From contig JAEYRH010000014.1 of NCBI GenBank assembly GCA_023435705.1, positions 79,758-143,757 on the forward strand: a stretch of DNA of 64,000 nt. The letters are read 5' to 3'. The notes beneath the pieces were generated by a model. It had not been told where the DNA came from. It saw nothing but the letters and a program-made list of their open reading frames with translations, and did not search any database. Below are positions 17,541-26,626 of the stretch, one piece after another (positions within the stretch are counted from its first letter, which is position 1; each line of letters opens with the position of its first letter). Source of the DNA: Bacillota bacterium. Its GTDB lineage: Bacteria > Bacillota > Clostridia > Christensenellales > UMGS416. The translations under genes and the position numbers were made by a program.

Positions 17541-18072
17541 CTTCGTTTTGGTGCGCTTCTTGGGCATTTGCCCGTTTTTGGGTGTGTCGCAGAAGATCAA
17601 GTCTGCCGCCGGCATGGGCATGGCCGTCACATTCGTGATGGCGATGGCTTCTCTGGTCACCTGGGTTGTGCAGCGTTATGTGCTGGACGCGTTGAACATC
17701 GGCTTCATGCAGACAATCGCGTTCATCCTGGTGATCGCGGCTCTGGTGCAGTTTGTAGAGATGGTGCTGCAGAAGACCAACGAGTCGCTTTACAAATCGC
17801 TGGGTGTTTATCTTCCTCTGATCACGACCAACTGCGCCGTGCTGGGCGTGGCAATCCTCAACATTGAGAGCAACTACACGCTATTGGAGAGCGTGGTGAA
17901 CGGCGCGTTCGGCGGCATTGGCTTCACGATTGCCATTGTGCTGATGGCCGGCATCCGCGAGCGGCTGGAAAACATGCAGATCCCGCAGCCGCTGAAGGGC
18001 TTCCCGATCACACTGATCGCGGCGAGCTTGATGGCCATCGCGTTTATGGGCTTCAGCGGCCTGGGCAAATAA
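17488..18072 (+). CDS. rnfA: Rnf complex subunit A (membrane)
   Basis: A 194-residue six-helix membrane subunit, the NqrE homologue. VRFLGICPFLGVS and TTNCAVLGVAI carry the conserved Cys residues that, with those of RnfE, hold the intramembrane Fe-S cluster. The first 53 nt lie inside the 3' end of rnfE in another frame. The ATG at 17488 is preceded by AGAAGGGGG and gives the standard family N-terminus, so the overlap appears real and not an annotation choice. Confidence 0.95.
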   Translation: MTISSLALIAVGAALVNNFVLVRFLGICPFLGVSQKIKSAAGMGMAVTFVMAMASLVTWVVQRYVLDALNIGFMQTIAFILVIAALVQFVEMVLQKTNESLYKSLGVYLPLITTNCAVLGVAILNIESNYTLLESVVNGAFGGIGFTIAIVLMAGIRERLENMQIPQPLKGFPITLIAASLMAIAFMGFSGLGK

Positions 18073-18084
18073 AGGAGGGCTCCT

Positions 18085-18900
18085 GTGGAAACGATTCTGA
18101 TCAGCGCCGGCGTGATCGCCGCACTGGGTTTGTTGTTTGGGGTAGCGTTGGCCATCGCTGGGAAGTTTTTCAGCGTGCAGCGCGATCCGAAGATTGATGA
18201 AGTGCGTGCGCTGCTGCCCGGAGCCAACTGCGGCGCTTGCGGCCACCCGGGCTGTGACGGCCTTGCCGCCGCCATCGTGACCGAAGGCGCCGCCGTGAAC
18301 GCCTGCACGGTGAACACGGCGGAAAACGCCCGAAAGATCGCCGCGCTCATGGGTGTGGACGCCAGCGGCATCAAGCCACTGATTGCCCATGTGCAATGCC
18401 GGGGCACGCTGCACAATTCGCCGCTCAAATTCAATTATGAAGGCTTGAATGATTGCGCGGCTGTGGCTGCGCTGGATGACGGTGTGAAGAACTGCCCGAT
18501 GAGCTGCCTGGGCTTCGGCAACTGCGCAAGAGTGTGCCCCACCGACGCCATCCGAATTGTGGACGGCTTGAGTGTGATCGACCACAGCCGCTGCATCACC
18601 TGCGGCAAATGCGTGGCCGAATGCCCCCGCCACATCATCCACCTGCTGCCGGCTGGCAGCGTGGTGCGCGTGGAGTGCTCCAATGTGTTCAAGGGCAAGC
18701 AGGTACGCGACAACTGCCAGGTGGGCTGCATCGGCTGCGCTCTGTGTGAGAAGGCTTGTGAGTTTGGCGCGATCACAATGGTAAACGACCTGCCGGTCTT
18801 CGATTATGACAAATGCACCGCTTGCATGGCCTGTGTGGAAAAGTGCCCCCGCAAGATCATCTGGCGGGCACCCGGTCAGGATGGCAAGCCTCAAGTATAA
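18085..18900 (+). CDS. rnfB: Rnf complex subunit B (ferredoxin-accepting Fe-S protein)
   Basis: A 271-residue protein that takes electrons from reduced ferredoxin. It has an N-terminal membrane helix (~5-27), then GANCGACGHPGC, the Fe-S domain typical of RnfB. Four further ferredoxin-like Cys groups follow, CLGFGNCARVCP, CITCGKCVAECP, CIGCALCEKACE and CTACMACVEKCP, which are enough for several 4Fe-4S clusters. Translation starts at GTG 18085 with AAGGAGGG upstream. It is the last gene of the operon and is followed by a terminator. Confidence 0.96.
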   Translation: METILISAGVIAALGLLFGVALAIAGKFFSVQRDPKIDEVRALLPGANCGACGHPGCDGLAAAIVTEGAAVNACTVNTAENARKIAALMGVDASGIKPLIAHVQCRGTLHNSPLKFNYEGLNDCAAVAALDDGVKNCPMSCLGFGNCARVCPTDAIRIVDGLSVIDHSRCITCGKCVAECPRHIIHLLPAGSVVRVECSNVFKGKQVRDNCQVGCIGCALCEKACEFGAITMVNDLPVFDYDKCTACMACVEKCPRKIIWRAPGQDGKPQV

Positions 18901-18947
18901 TCTGACACCTCAGTTTGCCCATTCGGGCAGACATGAAATGGAGTCAA

Positions 18948-18986
18948 AAGCCCCGGATCCTGTTCTATCAGGTTCCGGGACTTTCT
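18948..18986 (+). terminator. Terminator of the rnf operon
   Basis: CCCGGATCCTG (18952-18962) pairs at 10 of 11 positions with CAGGTTCCGGG (18969-18979), followed by ACTTTCTC. It lies just beyond rnfB and before the convergent glycosidase. Confidence 0.75.
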
Positions 18987-19003
18987 CATGTGTATGCGTG
19001 TGA

Positions 19004-20290
19004 CTAAAAAATGTGGCAGGCCGTTTTCAGCGTGCGCACCAGTTCGCCGAGCCAGCGCCTGATTTCATCGGCGTTGGGCTTGGCCTGCCGGCGATAGGCC
19101 GCAATCCGCGCTGTCGGCGGCACGTCCATCGGCACATGCTCGCCACCCTCCAGCAGGTTGGCGATGTATTCGCAAGCTTCCAGCAGGCCTTCTGTGTCAT
19201 TGCTGTGGTCCCCGCTGAAGCTGATGCTGGCTTCGGAAAGTGCTCTTTCGGCCAGGCGGATTGCCCGTTGGGCATGCTGCTCCTGGTTCACGTTGGGATA
19301 GATCGCGCTATCGCCGCGGTTGCGGTAGAAGCCCATCAGCGCCGCCACGATGGAGGGGTCGCGCACCGTGCCGTCGGGGTAAACCACGCCATGCACGCGG
19401 TTCCATACGTCGCTGCCGATCATCAGCTCAAAGATGTACCACCCAAAGTCATACTCTTCAAGGATTTCCAGCGTCATGTCATAGGGGTTGGCGCGGCAGA
19501 GGCAGCAGGTCTCATTGTTGACCACCGGTTTGCCATATTTCTCGCCCAGCGCCTTGGCCATTTCGCAGACATCCCGCAGGCGCTTGCGGGTGGAAGAGTA
19601 GTCGTGGAACACGATGATATCCACCAGCTCCGCCGTCTTGCTCGCCTCAGTCTCATAAATAAACGTGTTGCCCAGGCCGATGGCATTTACCGGATCCTTG
19701 CTCTTCACATAGCGGCAGAAATGGCGGATGAACTCCCACACCAGCTCCTGCCGATAACGCAGCTGCTCCAGGTCCGCTTCGCCATGGGCAATGTCATCCC
19801 GCAGATGGGCCGGTTCTTCGGGGTAATAGGTGCCCTCATCGAGCCGGTAACCGGGCTCGTTGGAGATATCCCAGAACAACAGGCCCGGCTCCTGGCCGAT
19901 GGCTTCATACAAATCATCGAAGTAACGCTCGCCCAGCACCCAGCTGCTTTTGTCCAGCAGCGTTTTGGAGGGCTCCGGCGACCAGCCCCGCGCCAGGTCT
20001 TCCGGCAAAAAGCGCATGCCGTGATAGATGATGGGGTTGGTGGATATGCCGTGGGCCCAGGCGGTTTTCACGAAGTCCTTCACATTGGCAAGGAAGCCTT
20101 CCCGATTCTTTGCATAGGAAGAGTAGGTCAGGAAAACACGGGCGCTGTTGAGCTTCAGCCGCTCGGCGTAGCCCATGTCGCGATCCACGATGTCGTGGTC
20201 ATACTCCTCCCAAAAGTTGGTGTCCGTCCACACATTGCTCTGTGTGTAGTTGAACCCGCGCACAAACTTGTAGCTCTTCAATGGCTTCAT
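19004..20290 (-). CDS. GH5-like clan GH-A glycoside hydrolase, cytoplasmic
   Basis: A 428-residue (beta/alpha)8-barrel enzyme. FWDISNEPG places the acid/base at Glu145, and VVNNETCC places the nucleophile at Glu260, the strand-4 and strand-7 positions of clan GH-A. There is no signal peptide, so it acts on imported oligosaccharides. The closest type by pattern is GH5/cellulase-fold, but the subfamily and sugar specificity cannot be read. The start has GGAGGTG upstream. It is a single-gene unit sharing a short divergent regulatory region (20291-20432) with the glycyl radical enzyme gene, which suggests joint control. Confidence 0.75.
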   Translation of the reverse strand: MKPLKSYKFVRGFNYTQSNVWTDTNFWEEYDHDIVDRDMGYAERLKLNSARVFLTYSSYAKNREGFLANVKDFVKTAWAHGISTNPIIYHGMRFLPEDLARGWSPEPSKTLLDKSSWVLGERYFDDLYEAIGQEPGLLFWDISNEPGYRLDEGTYYPEEPAHLRDDIAHGEADLEQLRYRQELVWEFIRHFCRYVKSKDPVNAIGLGNTFIYETEASKTAELVDIIVFHDYSSTRKRLRDVCEMAKALGEKYGKPVVNNETCCLCRANPYDMTLEILEEYDFGWYIFELMIGSDVWNRVHGVVYPDGTVRDPSIVAALMGFYRNRGDSAIYPNVNQEQHAQRAIRLAERALSEASISFSGDHSNDTEGLLEACEYIANLLEGGEHVPMDVPPTARIAAYRRQAKPNADEIRRWLGELVRTLKTACHIF

Positions 20291-20432
20291 TTTGTCACCT
20301 CCGTGGTTACTCCCGCCATTATATCATGAATGGTTACATTCGGTTATTTAGCAAATCCAAGCGTCCGGACCTCATATAAGATGATATAATGCTCCTGTGG
20401 ACAATTATTGGAGAGTGTAAGCGGAGGGAAAG

Positions 20433-22676
20433 ATGCAGGAACGGCTGACCCACCATATGGAGTCTATATGGGGCTGTTTTGACCGCGACAGGAAACACCT
20501 GGAGCAGCAATATGTGAGCCCTATATACGACGGTTCCACAGGCCTTGCGCCACAGGCACTGGAACAGGCAGCGGAGGATTGCCTTGCCAAGTATGCCGGG
20601 CGCAGCCGCGTTATCCAGAAAGCCCGCGTGGCGGAATTGGTGCTTGAGCGGGGCTGCCTCGCCGTGGACCCTCTGGACTTTTTTGCCGACAAGCTGCAGC
20701 ACGGCGGCATCCTGAGGAAACTCCAAACCCAATGGAACGATGAGGTGAAGCAAACCATCCTGCCAGAGGAAACGGCGTGGATTTCTGAGGCCGTTTCCAC
20801 AGGCCTGCTGGAAGGGGAGCTGGATCTAGGCCACACGGCAGCCGGCTGGACCCACATGCTTTCACGCGGGCTGCTGGGCTTGATCGAGGATGCACGGCGC
20901 TGCAGGGCAGCCCATGGAGACTTGTTGACTCAGGAACAGGTTGATTTTTATGAATCCGTTGAGATTGTGTATACGGCGATCATCGCATGGGCCGGCAGGC
21001 TGGCGGCGCTTGCAAGGGAGGAAGCGGCGCATTGCCCCGAAGGCTCCGCCCGGCTGCTGATGACGGCAGAGGCTTTGGAATGGGTGCCGGCCAACCCACC
21101 CCGCACGCTGATCGAGGCGCTGCAGTTCACCTATCTCATGCACCAGGCCATCGAGATGGAGGGCGAGTGGCTGCGCTCCATGGGCGGCTTCGACCGGCTC
21201 TATTGGCCCTATTACAGCGCCGACCTGGCCGCTGGACGCCTGAACCGCGAGCAGGCCAAGGAGCTCATCAAGTATTTCTGGACCAAATTCTTTGCCCACA
21301 CGAGGGGCGTGGCCAACGGAAAGAACTTCTACTTTGGCGGCTGCCTGGAGGATGGCTCCGATGCCGTGAACGAGCTGTCGGTTCTTGCGCTGGAAGCCTA
21401 TGACGAGATGGACACCACCGACCCCAAGCTTTCCATCCGCATTGGCCGCAGCACGCCGGATACCTTTCTGGCGCAGGTGCTCAAAATCATCCGCCAGGGC
21501 AAAACAGCTTTTGTGCTGGTGAACGATGATGCGGCGATCCCGGCAATCGTCAAGCATGGCAAGACGCTGGAGGAAGCCCGCAACTACCTGCTGATCGGCT
21601 GTTATGAGCCCGCCATCGAGGGCCGGGAGATCGCCTGCAACATGAGCCTGAAGATCAATCTTTTGAAGGCAGTGGAACTGGCGTTGCATGACGGTGTGGA
21701 CCCTGTCACCGGCAAGATGATTGGCGTTGCTACAGGAGACCCGCGGTTGATGGGCAGTTACGGCGAGTTTGAGCAGGCGGTGCTGGCGCAAATTGACAAT
21801 CAAGTGGATCGGGCCACCGAATACATCCGCCGCTTTGAGCGCCACTGGCCGCAGATTAACCCGTCACCCATGCTGGCAGGGTCTTTTGTGGATTGCCTGG
21901 AAAAGGGTCGCGACATCGGGCAAGCCGGCCCCAAATACAACAACACCGGCTGCATGGGCGCAGGCCTTGCCAACGTCGCCGACTCTTTGATGGCGGTCAG
22001 GCAGGTGGTGTTTGAGGAAAAGCGCTGCGGGATGGCCGAGCTGATTAACGCTCTTGACCAAAACTTTAAAGACCATGAAGCGTTGCACCGTTATCTTGTG
22101 CACCGGGTGCCCAAATGGGGCAACGACAACGCTGAGGTGGACGCCTTTGCCAAACGCGTGGCCGACCACTACACCAAGCGTGTGAACGCCACGCCGAACA
22201 CCCGGGGAGGGTGGTTCCGGGCGTCGATGTTCACGCTCGATTACCGCTTCCGCCTGGGTAAGCGTATGGGCGCCACGCCGGATGGCAGGCCTGCCGGCCA
22301 ATACATTGCCGGCGGCATTGGCGCGATGACGGCACGGGATGTGAATGGCATTACTGCCCAGATCCTGTCTGTGACCAAATTGAACTATACCGACATCCCC
22401 AACGGCTCGGTGGTGGACATTTATCTGCACCCCTCGGCCGTACAGGGCGGCGATGGTCTTTCGGCGTTCCTTGCGATGGTGCGCACCTACTTTAAGCTGG
22501 GTGGCTTTGGCATGCAGTTCAATGTGTTTGACAGCCAGACATTGCGCGATGCACAGGCCCACCCGGAAAACTACGCCACGCTGCAGGTGCGCGTGTGCGG
22601 CTGGAACGTGTATTTCACCTCAATGAGCCCTGAGGAGCAAGAACAATACATCGAAGCGAACAAACATCTTCTGTAA
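20433..22676 (+). CDS. Glycyl radical enzyme of unknown substrate (PFL-like family)
   Basis: A 747-residue cytoplasmic, oxygen-sensitive radical enzyme. IGCYEP holds the thiyl-radical cysteine (Cys390) and the partner Glu392 of the C-x-E motif found in dehydratase and lyase members (glycerol, diol, choline types), not the Cys-Cys pair of true pyruvate formate-lyase. The C-terminal radical loop reads RVCGWNVYF with Gly723. The usual residue after the Gly is Tyr, so Trp here is unusual. The N-terminal PFL domain covers roughly residues 10-600. Its activase and an FAD oxidoreductase follow directly, so the three form one operon. A TATAATG lies at about 20384-20390. The substrate is not recognised; a sugar- or uronate-derived polyol or hydroxyacid fits the neighbours. 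Confidence 0.88.
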   Translation: MQERLTHHMESIWGCFDRDRKHLEQQYVSPIYDGSTGLAPQALEQAAEDCLAKYAGRSRVIQKARVAELVLERGCLAVDPLDFFADKLQHGGILRKLQTQWNDEVKQTILPEETAWISEAVSTGLLEGELDLGHTAAGWTHMLSRGLLGLIEDARRCRAAHGDLLTQEQVDFYESVEIVYTAIIAWAGRLAALAREEAAHCPEGSARLLMTAEALEWVPANPPRTLIEALQFTYLMHQAIEMEGEWLRSMGGFDRLYWPYYSADLAAGRLNREQAKELIKYFWTKFFAHTRGVANGKNFYFGGCLEDGSDAVNELSVLALEAYDEMDTTDPKLSIRIGRSTPDTFLAQVLKIIRQGKTAFVLVNDDAAIPAIVKHGKTLEEARNYLLIGCYEPAIEGREIACNMSLKINLLKAVELALHDGVDPVTGKMIGVATGDPRLMGSYGEFEQAVLAQIDNQVDRATEYIRRFERHWPQINPSPMLAGSFVDCLEKGRDIGQAGPKYNNTGCMGAGLANVADSLMAVRQVVFEEKRCGMAELINALDQNFKDHEALHRYLVHRVPKWGNDNAEVDAFAKRVADHYTKRVNATPNTRGGWFRASMFTLDYRFRLGKRMGATPDGRPAGQYIAGGIGAMTARDVNGITAQILSVTKLNYTDIPNGSVVDIYLHPSAVQGGDGLSAFLAMVRTYFKLGGFGMQFNVFDSQTLRDAQAHPENYATLQVRVCGWNVYFTSMSPEEQEQYIEANKHLL

Positions 22677-22688
22677 GGAGATTCACTT

Positions 22689-23588
22689 ATCAATACGGAA
22701 ACCGGGATTATCTTTGATGTAAAGCGCTTCGCCGTGCACGACGGGCCTGGCATCCGCACCACGGTGTTTTTTAAGGGATGCCCGCTGCGCTGTGCGTGGT
22801 GCCACAATCCCGAGGGAATGGCTGGCCAGCCGGAGCTATCATATACAGCGCAGAAGTGCGCGCTGTGCGGTGCGTGTGTGGAGATCTGTCCCAACGGCAC
22901 ACACCGGATCGACGGTGGCATTCACACCATCGACCGGGGGCTTTGCACGCGCTGCGGCAAATGCACCGAGGCTTGCTGGCCGCAGGCGCTCAAGCTTTAC
23001 GGCAGACCCGTCACGGTGGGGGAGCTTGTGGGAGAGGTGCTGGCCGACCGGGCTTTCTATGAGGAGTCGGGTGGCGGCGTGACAGCTTCCGGTGGCGAAC
23101 CGTTGCTCCAAAGCCGGTTTGTGGCCGAATTCTTTGCGGCATGCCGTAGGGAGGGCATCCACACGGCGTTGGACACCTGCGGTGCTGTGCCATGGGATGC
23201 CTTTGAAATGGTATTGCCGCACACCAGTATGGTGTTGTACGATACAAAACACATTGATTCCAGAGAGCACCGGCGATGGACGGGGCTGGGTAACGAGCGC
23301 ATCCTCGAAAACCTGCTGGCGGTCGGGCGCACTGGCGTGCCTGTGGAGGTGAGGGTGCCCTGCGTGCCCGGTGTCAACGACAGCGCCGTTGAGGGCATCG
23401 CCCGTTTTCTCACGCAGGTGCCATCGCTCACAGAGGTTCGCTTGTTGCCCTATCACGACTTTGCCCGCTCCAAGTTCGGCGCACTGGGGCTGGAGGACAC
23501 GATGCCCCGCGTGGAAAAGCCAAGCCCGGAGCGGATGGAAGAACTGCGCGCCATTGTGCGCGCCTATGGACTGATCGTGGCGGAATGA
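22689..23588 (+). CDS. Glycyl radical enzyme activase (radical SAM, two extra 4Fe-4S clusters), apparent ATC start
   Basis: This protein uses S-adenosylmethionine to place the radical on the glycine of the upstream enzyme. The family N-terminus GIIFDVKRFAVHDGPGIRTT is intact, followed by the radical SAM triad CPLRCAWC (Cys31, 35, 38) and two ferredoxin-like groups, CALCGACVEIC and CTRCGKCTEAC. No ATG, GTG or TTG lies between the upstream stop and GTG 22734, and starting there would cut off the conserved first 15 residues. AAGGAG (22675-22680) lies 8 nt before an ATC at 22689, where ATG would be expected. The start is therefore probably ATC, or there is an ATG-to-ATC change or base-call error. 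From 22689 the product is 299 residues. Confidence 0.85.
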   Translation: MNTETGIIFDVKRFAVHDGPGIRTTVFFKGCPLRCAWCHNPEGMAGQPELSYTAQKCALCGACVEICPNGTHRIDGGIHTIDRGLCTRCGKCTEACWPQALKLYGRPVTVGELVGEVLADRAFYEESGGGVTASGGEPLLQSRFVAEFFAACRREGIHTALDTCGAVPWDAFEMVLPHTSMVLYDTKHIDSREHRRWTGLGNERILENLLAVGRTGVPVEVRVPCVPGVNDSAVEGIARFLTQVPSLTEVRLLPYHDFARSKFGALGLEDTMPRVEKPSPERMEELRAIVRAYGLIVAE

Positions 23589-23620
23589 CCGCCGCGCAAT
23601 CATCAGGCAGGAGGAGAACC

Positions 23621-24904
23621 ATGCAGGACAGGAAGTTTGTGGCAGAGGAACGTTATGATGTCGTGGTGTGCGGCAGCGGGCCGGCGGGGCTGGGCGCAGC
23701 ACTGGCTGCGGCGAAACTGGGAGCCCGGGTGATGGTGCTCGAGAGCGCCGCTTTGCCCGGTGGCACGATCAATGCCGTGCCATGGATGCCGGTGAACCGC
23801 CTGAAGCTGAAGGGGCAGAGGCGCTCCTATGCCCATGACATGCTGGTGCGCCACATCGAGGTGCTGGGCCTGGTTGCATCGGAGCCAGGCTGTGAGGACG
23901 TGATCAATGGTGACGGCCTAAGCTGCCATGTGGAATACTCCGAGCTTGCCATCTATGAGATGCTGGAAGAGGCCGGGATCGCGTATCGCTTGTTCAGCCC
24001 CGTTTGCGATGTGCTGATGGAAGAGAACCGCGTAACCGGTGTGGTCGTGCGGGAAAAGAGGGGCCATGTCGCTTACCATGCCGCCGTTGTGGTGGACGCC
24101 ACCGGCGACGGCGATGCGGCGGCCGCAGCGGGCTGCGAGTTTATGGAGGGGCGGGAGGAAGACGGCATCCACATGCCAATTACGCTGGGCTTCTCTCTGG
24201 GCGGGATTGACAAGGATGTTTTTTTCCCTGTGCCCTATGCTCAGTTGAACAAGATCTTCGATGAAGCCCATGGGCGAGGCTACCACATCGCCGCCTGGTA
24301 TGGGTTCAACCCCGGCACGGTGCCCGGCATCATCGGTGTGAACCACGGCGCCTGGCGGGGCCAGGGTCTGCGGCTGAACGGCCTTGACGCCGGGGATCTC
24401 ACGGCGGCGCGGCGCAATGGGTTGAAGGTGGCCGTGGATCTGGTGCGTGTGTTCCATGATTACAAGGTGCCTGGTGCGGAGAATTGTTTCCTGGACAAAG
24501 TCGGCAACATCCTGGGTGTGCGAGACACCCGGCGCATTGTCGGCGAATACATGCAGACCTTTGAAGACTCCCAGCAGTCACAGGAATTTTCCGACACGGT
24601 GGCGAGGAAATACGGCCACATCGATGCCAACCAGATCTACATCGGCCCGATGGCTTCCGGATATGCTTATCCTTACCGCAGTCTGGTGCCTATAAAGGTG
24701 GATGGCATGCTGGTGGCAGGGCGCTGCGCCTCGGCCACGTTTATGGGCCATAGCGCTGGCAAATCCATGGGCAACATGATGGAGCTGGGCGAAGCCGCCG
24801 GGGCTGCGGCGGCGCTGTGCGTGCAAAAGGGTGTGCAGCCCAGGGCTTTGGATGTTTCTTTGTTAAGAGATGTGTTAAAAACGCAGCTGGAAGTCAAAAT
24901 CTAG
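23621..24904 (+). CDS. FAD-dependent oxidoreductase in the glycyl radical operon
   Basis: A 427-residue soluble flavoprotein. GSGPAGLGAALAAAKLGARV (residues 18-37) is the FAD Rossmann loop, VVDATGDGDAAAAAG is the second FAD contact, and the C-terminal AGRCASATFMGHSAG closes the site. This layout is that of the PF12831-type FAD oxidoreductases often found with carbohydrate genes. ATG 23621 is chosen because AGGAGGAG lies 5 nt upstream; the frame is open 12 codons earlier. It lies 32 nt after the activase and ends the operon. It may oxidise or reduce the product of the radical enzyme; this is inference from order only. Confidence 0.8.
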   Translation: MQDRKFVAEERYDVVVCGSGPAGLGAALAAAKLGARVMVLESAALPGGTINAVPWMPVNRLKLKGQRRSYAHDMLVRHIEVLGLVASEPGCEDVINGDGLSCHVEYSELAIYEMLEEAGIAYRLFSPVCDVLMEENRVTGVVVREKRGHVAYHAAVVVDATGDGDAAAAAGCEFMEGREEDGIHMPITLGFSLGGIDKDVFFPVPYAQLNKIFDEAHGRGYHIAAWYGFNPGTVPGIIGVNHGAWRGQGLRLNGLDAGDLTAARRNGLKVAVDLVRVFHDYKVPGAENCFLDKVGNILGVRDTRRIVGEYMQTFEDSQQSQEFSDTVARKYGHIDANQIYIGPMASGYAYPYRSLVPIKVDGMLVAGRCASATFMGHSAGKSMGNMMELGEAAGAAAALCVQKGVQPRALDVSLLRDVLKTQLEVKI

Positions 24905-24934
24905 TCAGGTTTGATATCTGTGGATAATAACAGG

Positions 24935-24965
24935 AACCCCAGGCGATGATGCCTGGGGTTTTTGT
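24935..24965 (+). terminator. Terminator of the glycyl radical operon
   Basis: A 10-bp stem, AACCCCAGGC / GCCTGGGGTT, with GATGAT loop, then TTTTGTTT. It lies between convergent genes. Confidence 0.85.
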
Positions 24966-26618
24966 TTATTCCACTTTGTCGATCAGGATCAGCGACATGC
25001 CGTGCACCGGTAACGGGAAGTCAAGCCTCAATTTGCCGCCCGCCACCTCCACCGTGGCATCAGGTTCAAACAGCTCCAATGCGCCGGCAGCGCGGATCGC
25101 CTCATATTGCAGCCCCTCCGGCCAATCGGGACGGCCCTGCCGCACCCACTCGGCATAGGCGTTGGAATGGGTCTCATCCACGCGGTAGTGCCGCACCCGC
25201 ACTGTGCCGTCATAGGGCAGGTGCGCAAGCTCCAGGGATGTATCAAACGATTCCTTCACATCCCAGTCATCGTGGTGGCAATACATCAGCACCTGCACGC
25301 TTCCGTCCGCGGCCATCGTGGCCCAGCCGCCGGCCTCCGGGCCTTCGGCAAGGCCCCATGGGTCAGCATAGCAGGTCACATCCTGGTCACGGGAGCTTGT
25401 GAGCTTCAATCGCTTTGTGCCCAACCGAGCCAGCAGGCGAAAGAGGTTCAACACCGGCTTGTCGATGCCCTGCGTGGAAAAGGTGCGTGTGCCCTCAAAG
25501 CAGCGCTCTCCCTCAAACAGGAAGGCCCAGGCCTGGGGCCGGATGTCCATGCCCAGCTGCTCCGCCAGGTCGGCGATGTTTTTGTAGCCGGACGCCACAT
25601 AGCTGGCGTAATATTCGGTGTTGCGGAAGTTCAGGTTGAAGTTGTCGAAGCGGCCGCCGGCGGCCCAGCCGTCGGGGTCCGCCTCGGATAGCACGCACTC
25701 CAGGTGGTCATAGCCATACTTCTTGATCACATTTGCCTGGGTGCGCACGTTTTCTACCAGCGTTTGCACCGACGGCAGTTGCTTGCGCTTCAGATTCTTC
25801 GGGTCAAAGCTGTAAAGCCCGCCCTTGGTGTGGAAACTGGTGAAGTCGATCCGGGTACCCCTAGCGCCGGAATAATGGTTCACACCGTTTTTCACATGAT
25901 CCAGAAACCCATCCAGAAACTTTGTGGCGTTGCCTTCCGGGTCCCGCGTGCCGGTGGTGGCGGGGCCGCCGAAGCGCACATGGGGCAGCACCGCGTGCAG
26001 CGCCGCCTCGGTGTAGTCGTAGAGCTTGCAGAATTCTGCATGGGTGCCGCGCCAGTAAAAGATGTCCGGCTCGTTCCATAGCTCGAAATACCATGTGGCC
26101 AGCTCCGCCTCGCCGTAGCGGGCCTTCAGGTGCTCCGCCAGCGCATGGATCATGTCATACCACTTTTGGTAGTCCTTCGGTGGCATCGCCCAGCCCACCC
26201 GCTGGTATTCACTCAAGTTGCCGTGGCCCTGATAACGTTTTCCGTCGGCGGCATCCCTTGGATCGGCCAGGTCCAGCGGCATGAAGCCAAACTCAAAAAA
26301 GGGCTTGCAGCCGGCAGCTAGCTGGGTGTCCAGGATCTTGTCCACGGTGCTGAAGGTGTAAATGGGGTTGCCTTCTTCATCCTCCGTATAAAGGTTGGTG
26401 GAGCCCCATTTGTAAAACGGGTGCAGGATGCCGGTGCAGAACATGTGGTGCACGCGCACATAGTATGGCTTTTCCATCTGCCCGAACTTTTTCAAAAGCG
26501 CCATGCCGCCCGGTGTGTGGGTGTAGTTGCATTCGTCATAGCCGATGTAGTTCCAGTTGTGGGGGAAGTCGCCCAGCCACTGCCCGGCATCCACGCGAAA
26601 TTCAATCTGATTGCTCAC
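24966..26618 (-). CDS. GH39-like glycoside hydrolase (beta-xylosidase type), cytoplasmic
   Basis: A 550-residue enzyme with a GH39-like barrel. FELWNEPD gives the acid/base Glu183, and CVLSEADPDG gives the likely nucleophile Glu312. A beta-sandwich-like C-terminal part follows from about residue 430. GH39 includes beta-xylosidases and alpha-L-iduronidases; beta-xylosidase fits the local arabinoxylan theme but is not proven. There is no signal peptide. GTG 26618 is chosen because GAGGTG lies 5 nt before it; a GTG at 26630 overlapping the upstream stop is the alternative. It is coupled to the racemase-fold gene upstream. Confidence 0.78.
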   Translation of the reverse strand: MSNQIEFRVDAGQWLGDFPHNWNYIGYDECNYTHTPGGMALLKKFGQMEKPYYVRVHHMFCTGILHPFYKWGSTNLYTEDEEGNPIYTFSTVDKILDTQLAAGCKPFFEFGFMPLDLADPRDAADGKRYQGHGNLSEYQRVGWAMPPKDYQKWYDMIHALAEHLKARYGEAELATWYFELWNEPDIFYWRGTHAEFCKLYDYTEAALHAVLPHVRFGGPATTGTRDPEGNATKFLDGFLDHVKNGVNHYSGARGTRIDFTSFHTKGGLYSFDPKNLKRKQLPSVQTLVENVRTQANVIKKYGYDHLECVLSEADPDGWAAGGRFDNFNLNFRNTEYYASYVASGYKNIADLAEQLGMDIRPQAWAFLFEGERCFEGTRTFSTQGIDKPVLNLFRLLARLGTKRLKLTSSRDQDVTCYADPWGLAEGPEAGGWATMAADGSVQVLMYCHHDDWDVKESFDTSLELAHLPYDGTVRVRHYRVDETHSNAYAEWVRQGRPDWPEGLQYEAIRAAGALELFEPDATVEVAGGKLRLDFPLPVHGMSLILIDKVE

Positions 26619-26626
26619 AGGCCACC

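Noticed and set aside
19013..20329. 438-codon open frame on the plus strand
   Set aside because: It lies antisense to the GH5-like gene, which has clear catalytic motifs and a ribosome site. Long antisense frames are common in this GC-rich coding DNA, and this one has no recognisable motif.
20433..22676. Pyruvate formate-lyase
   Set aside because: It lacks the adjacent Cys-Cys pair and has the C-x-E site of other family members, so pflB is not used as a name.
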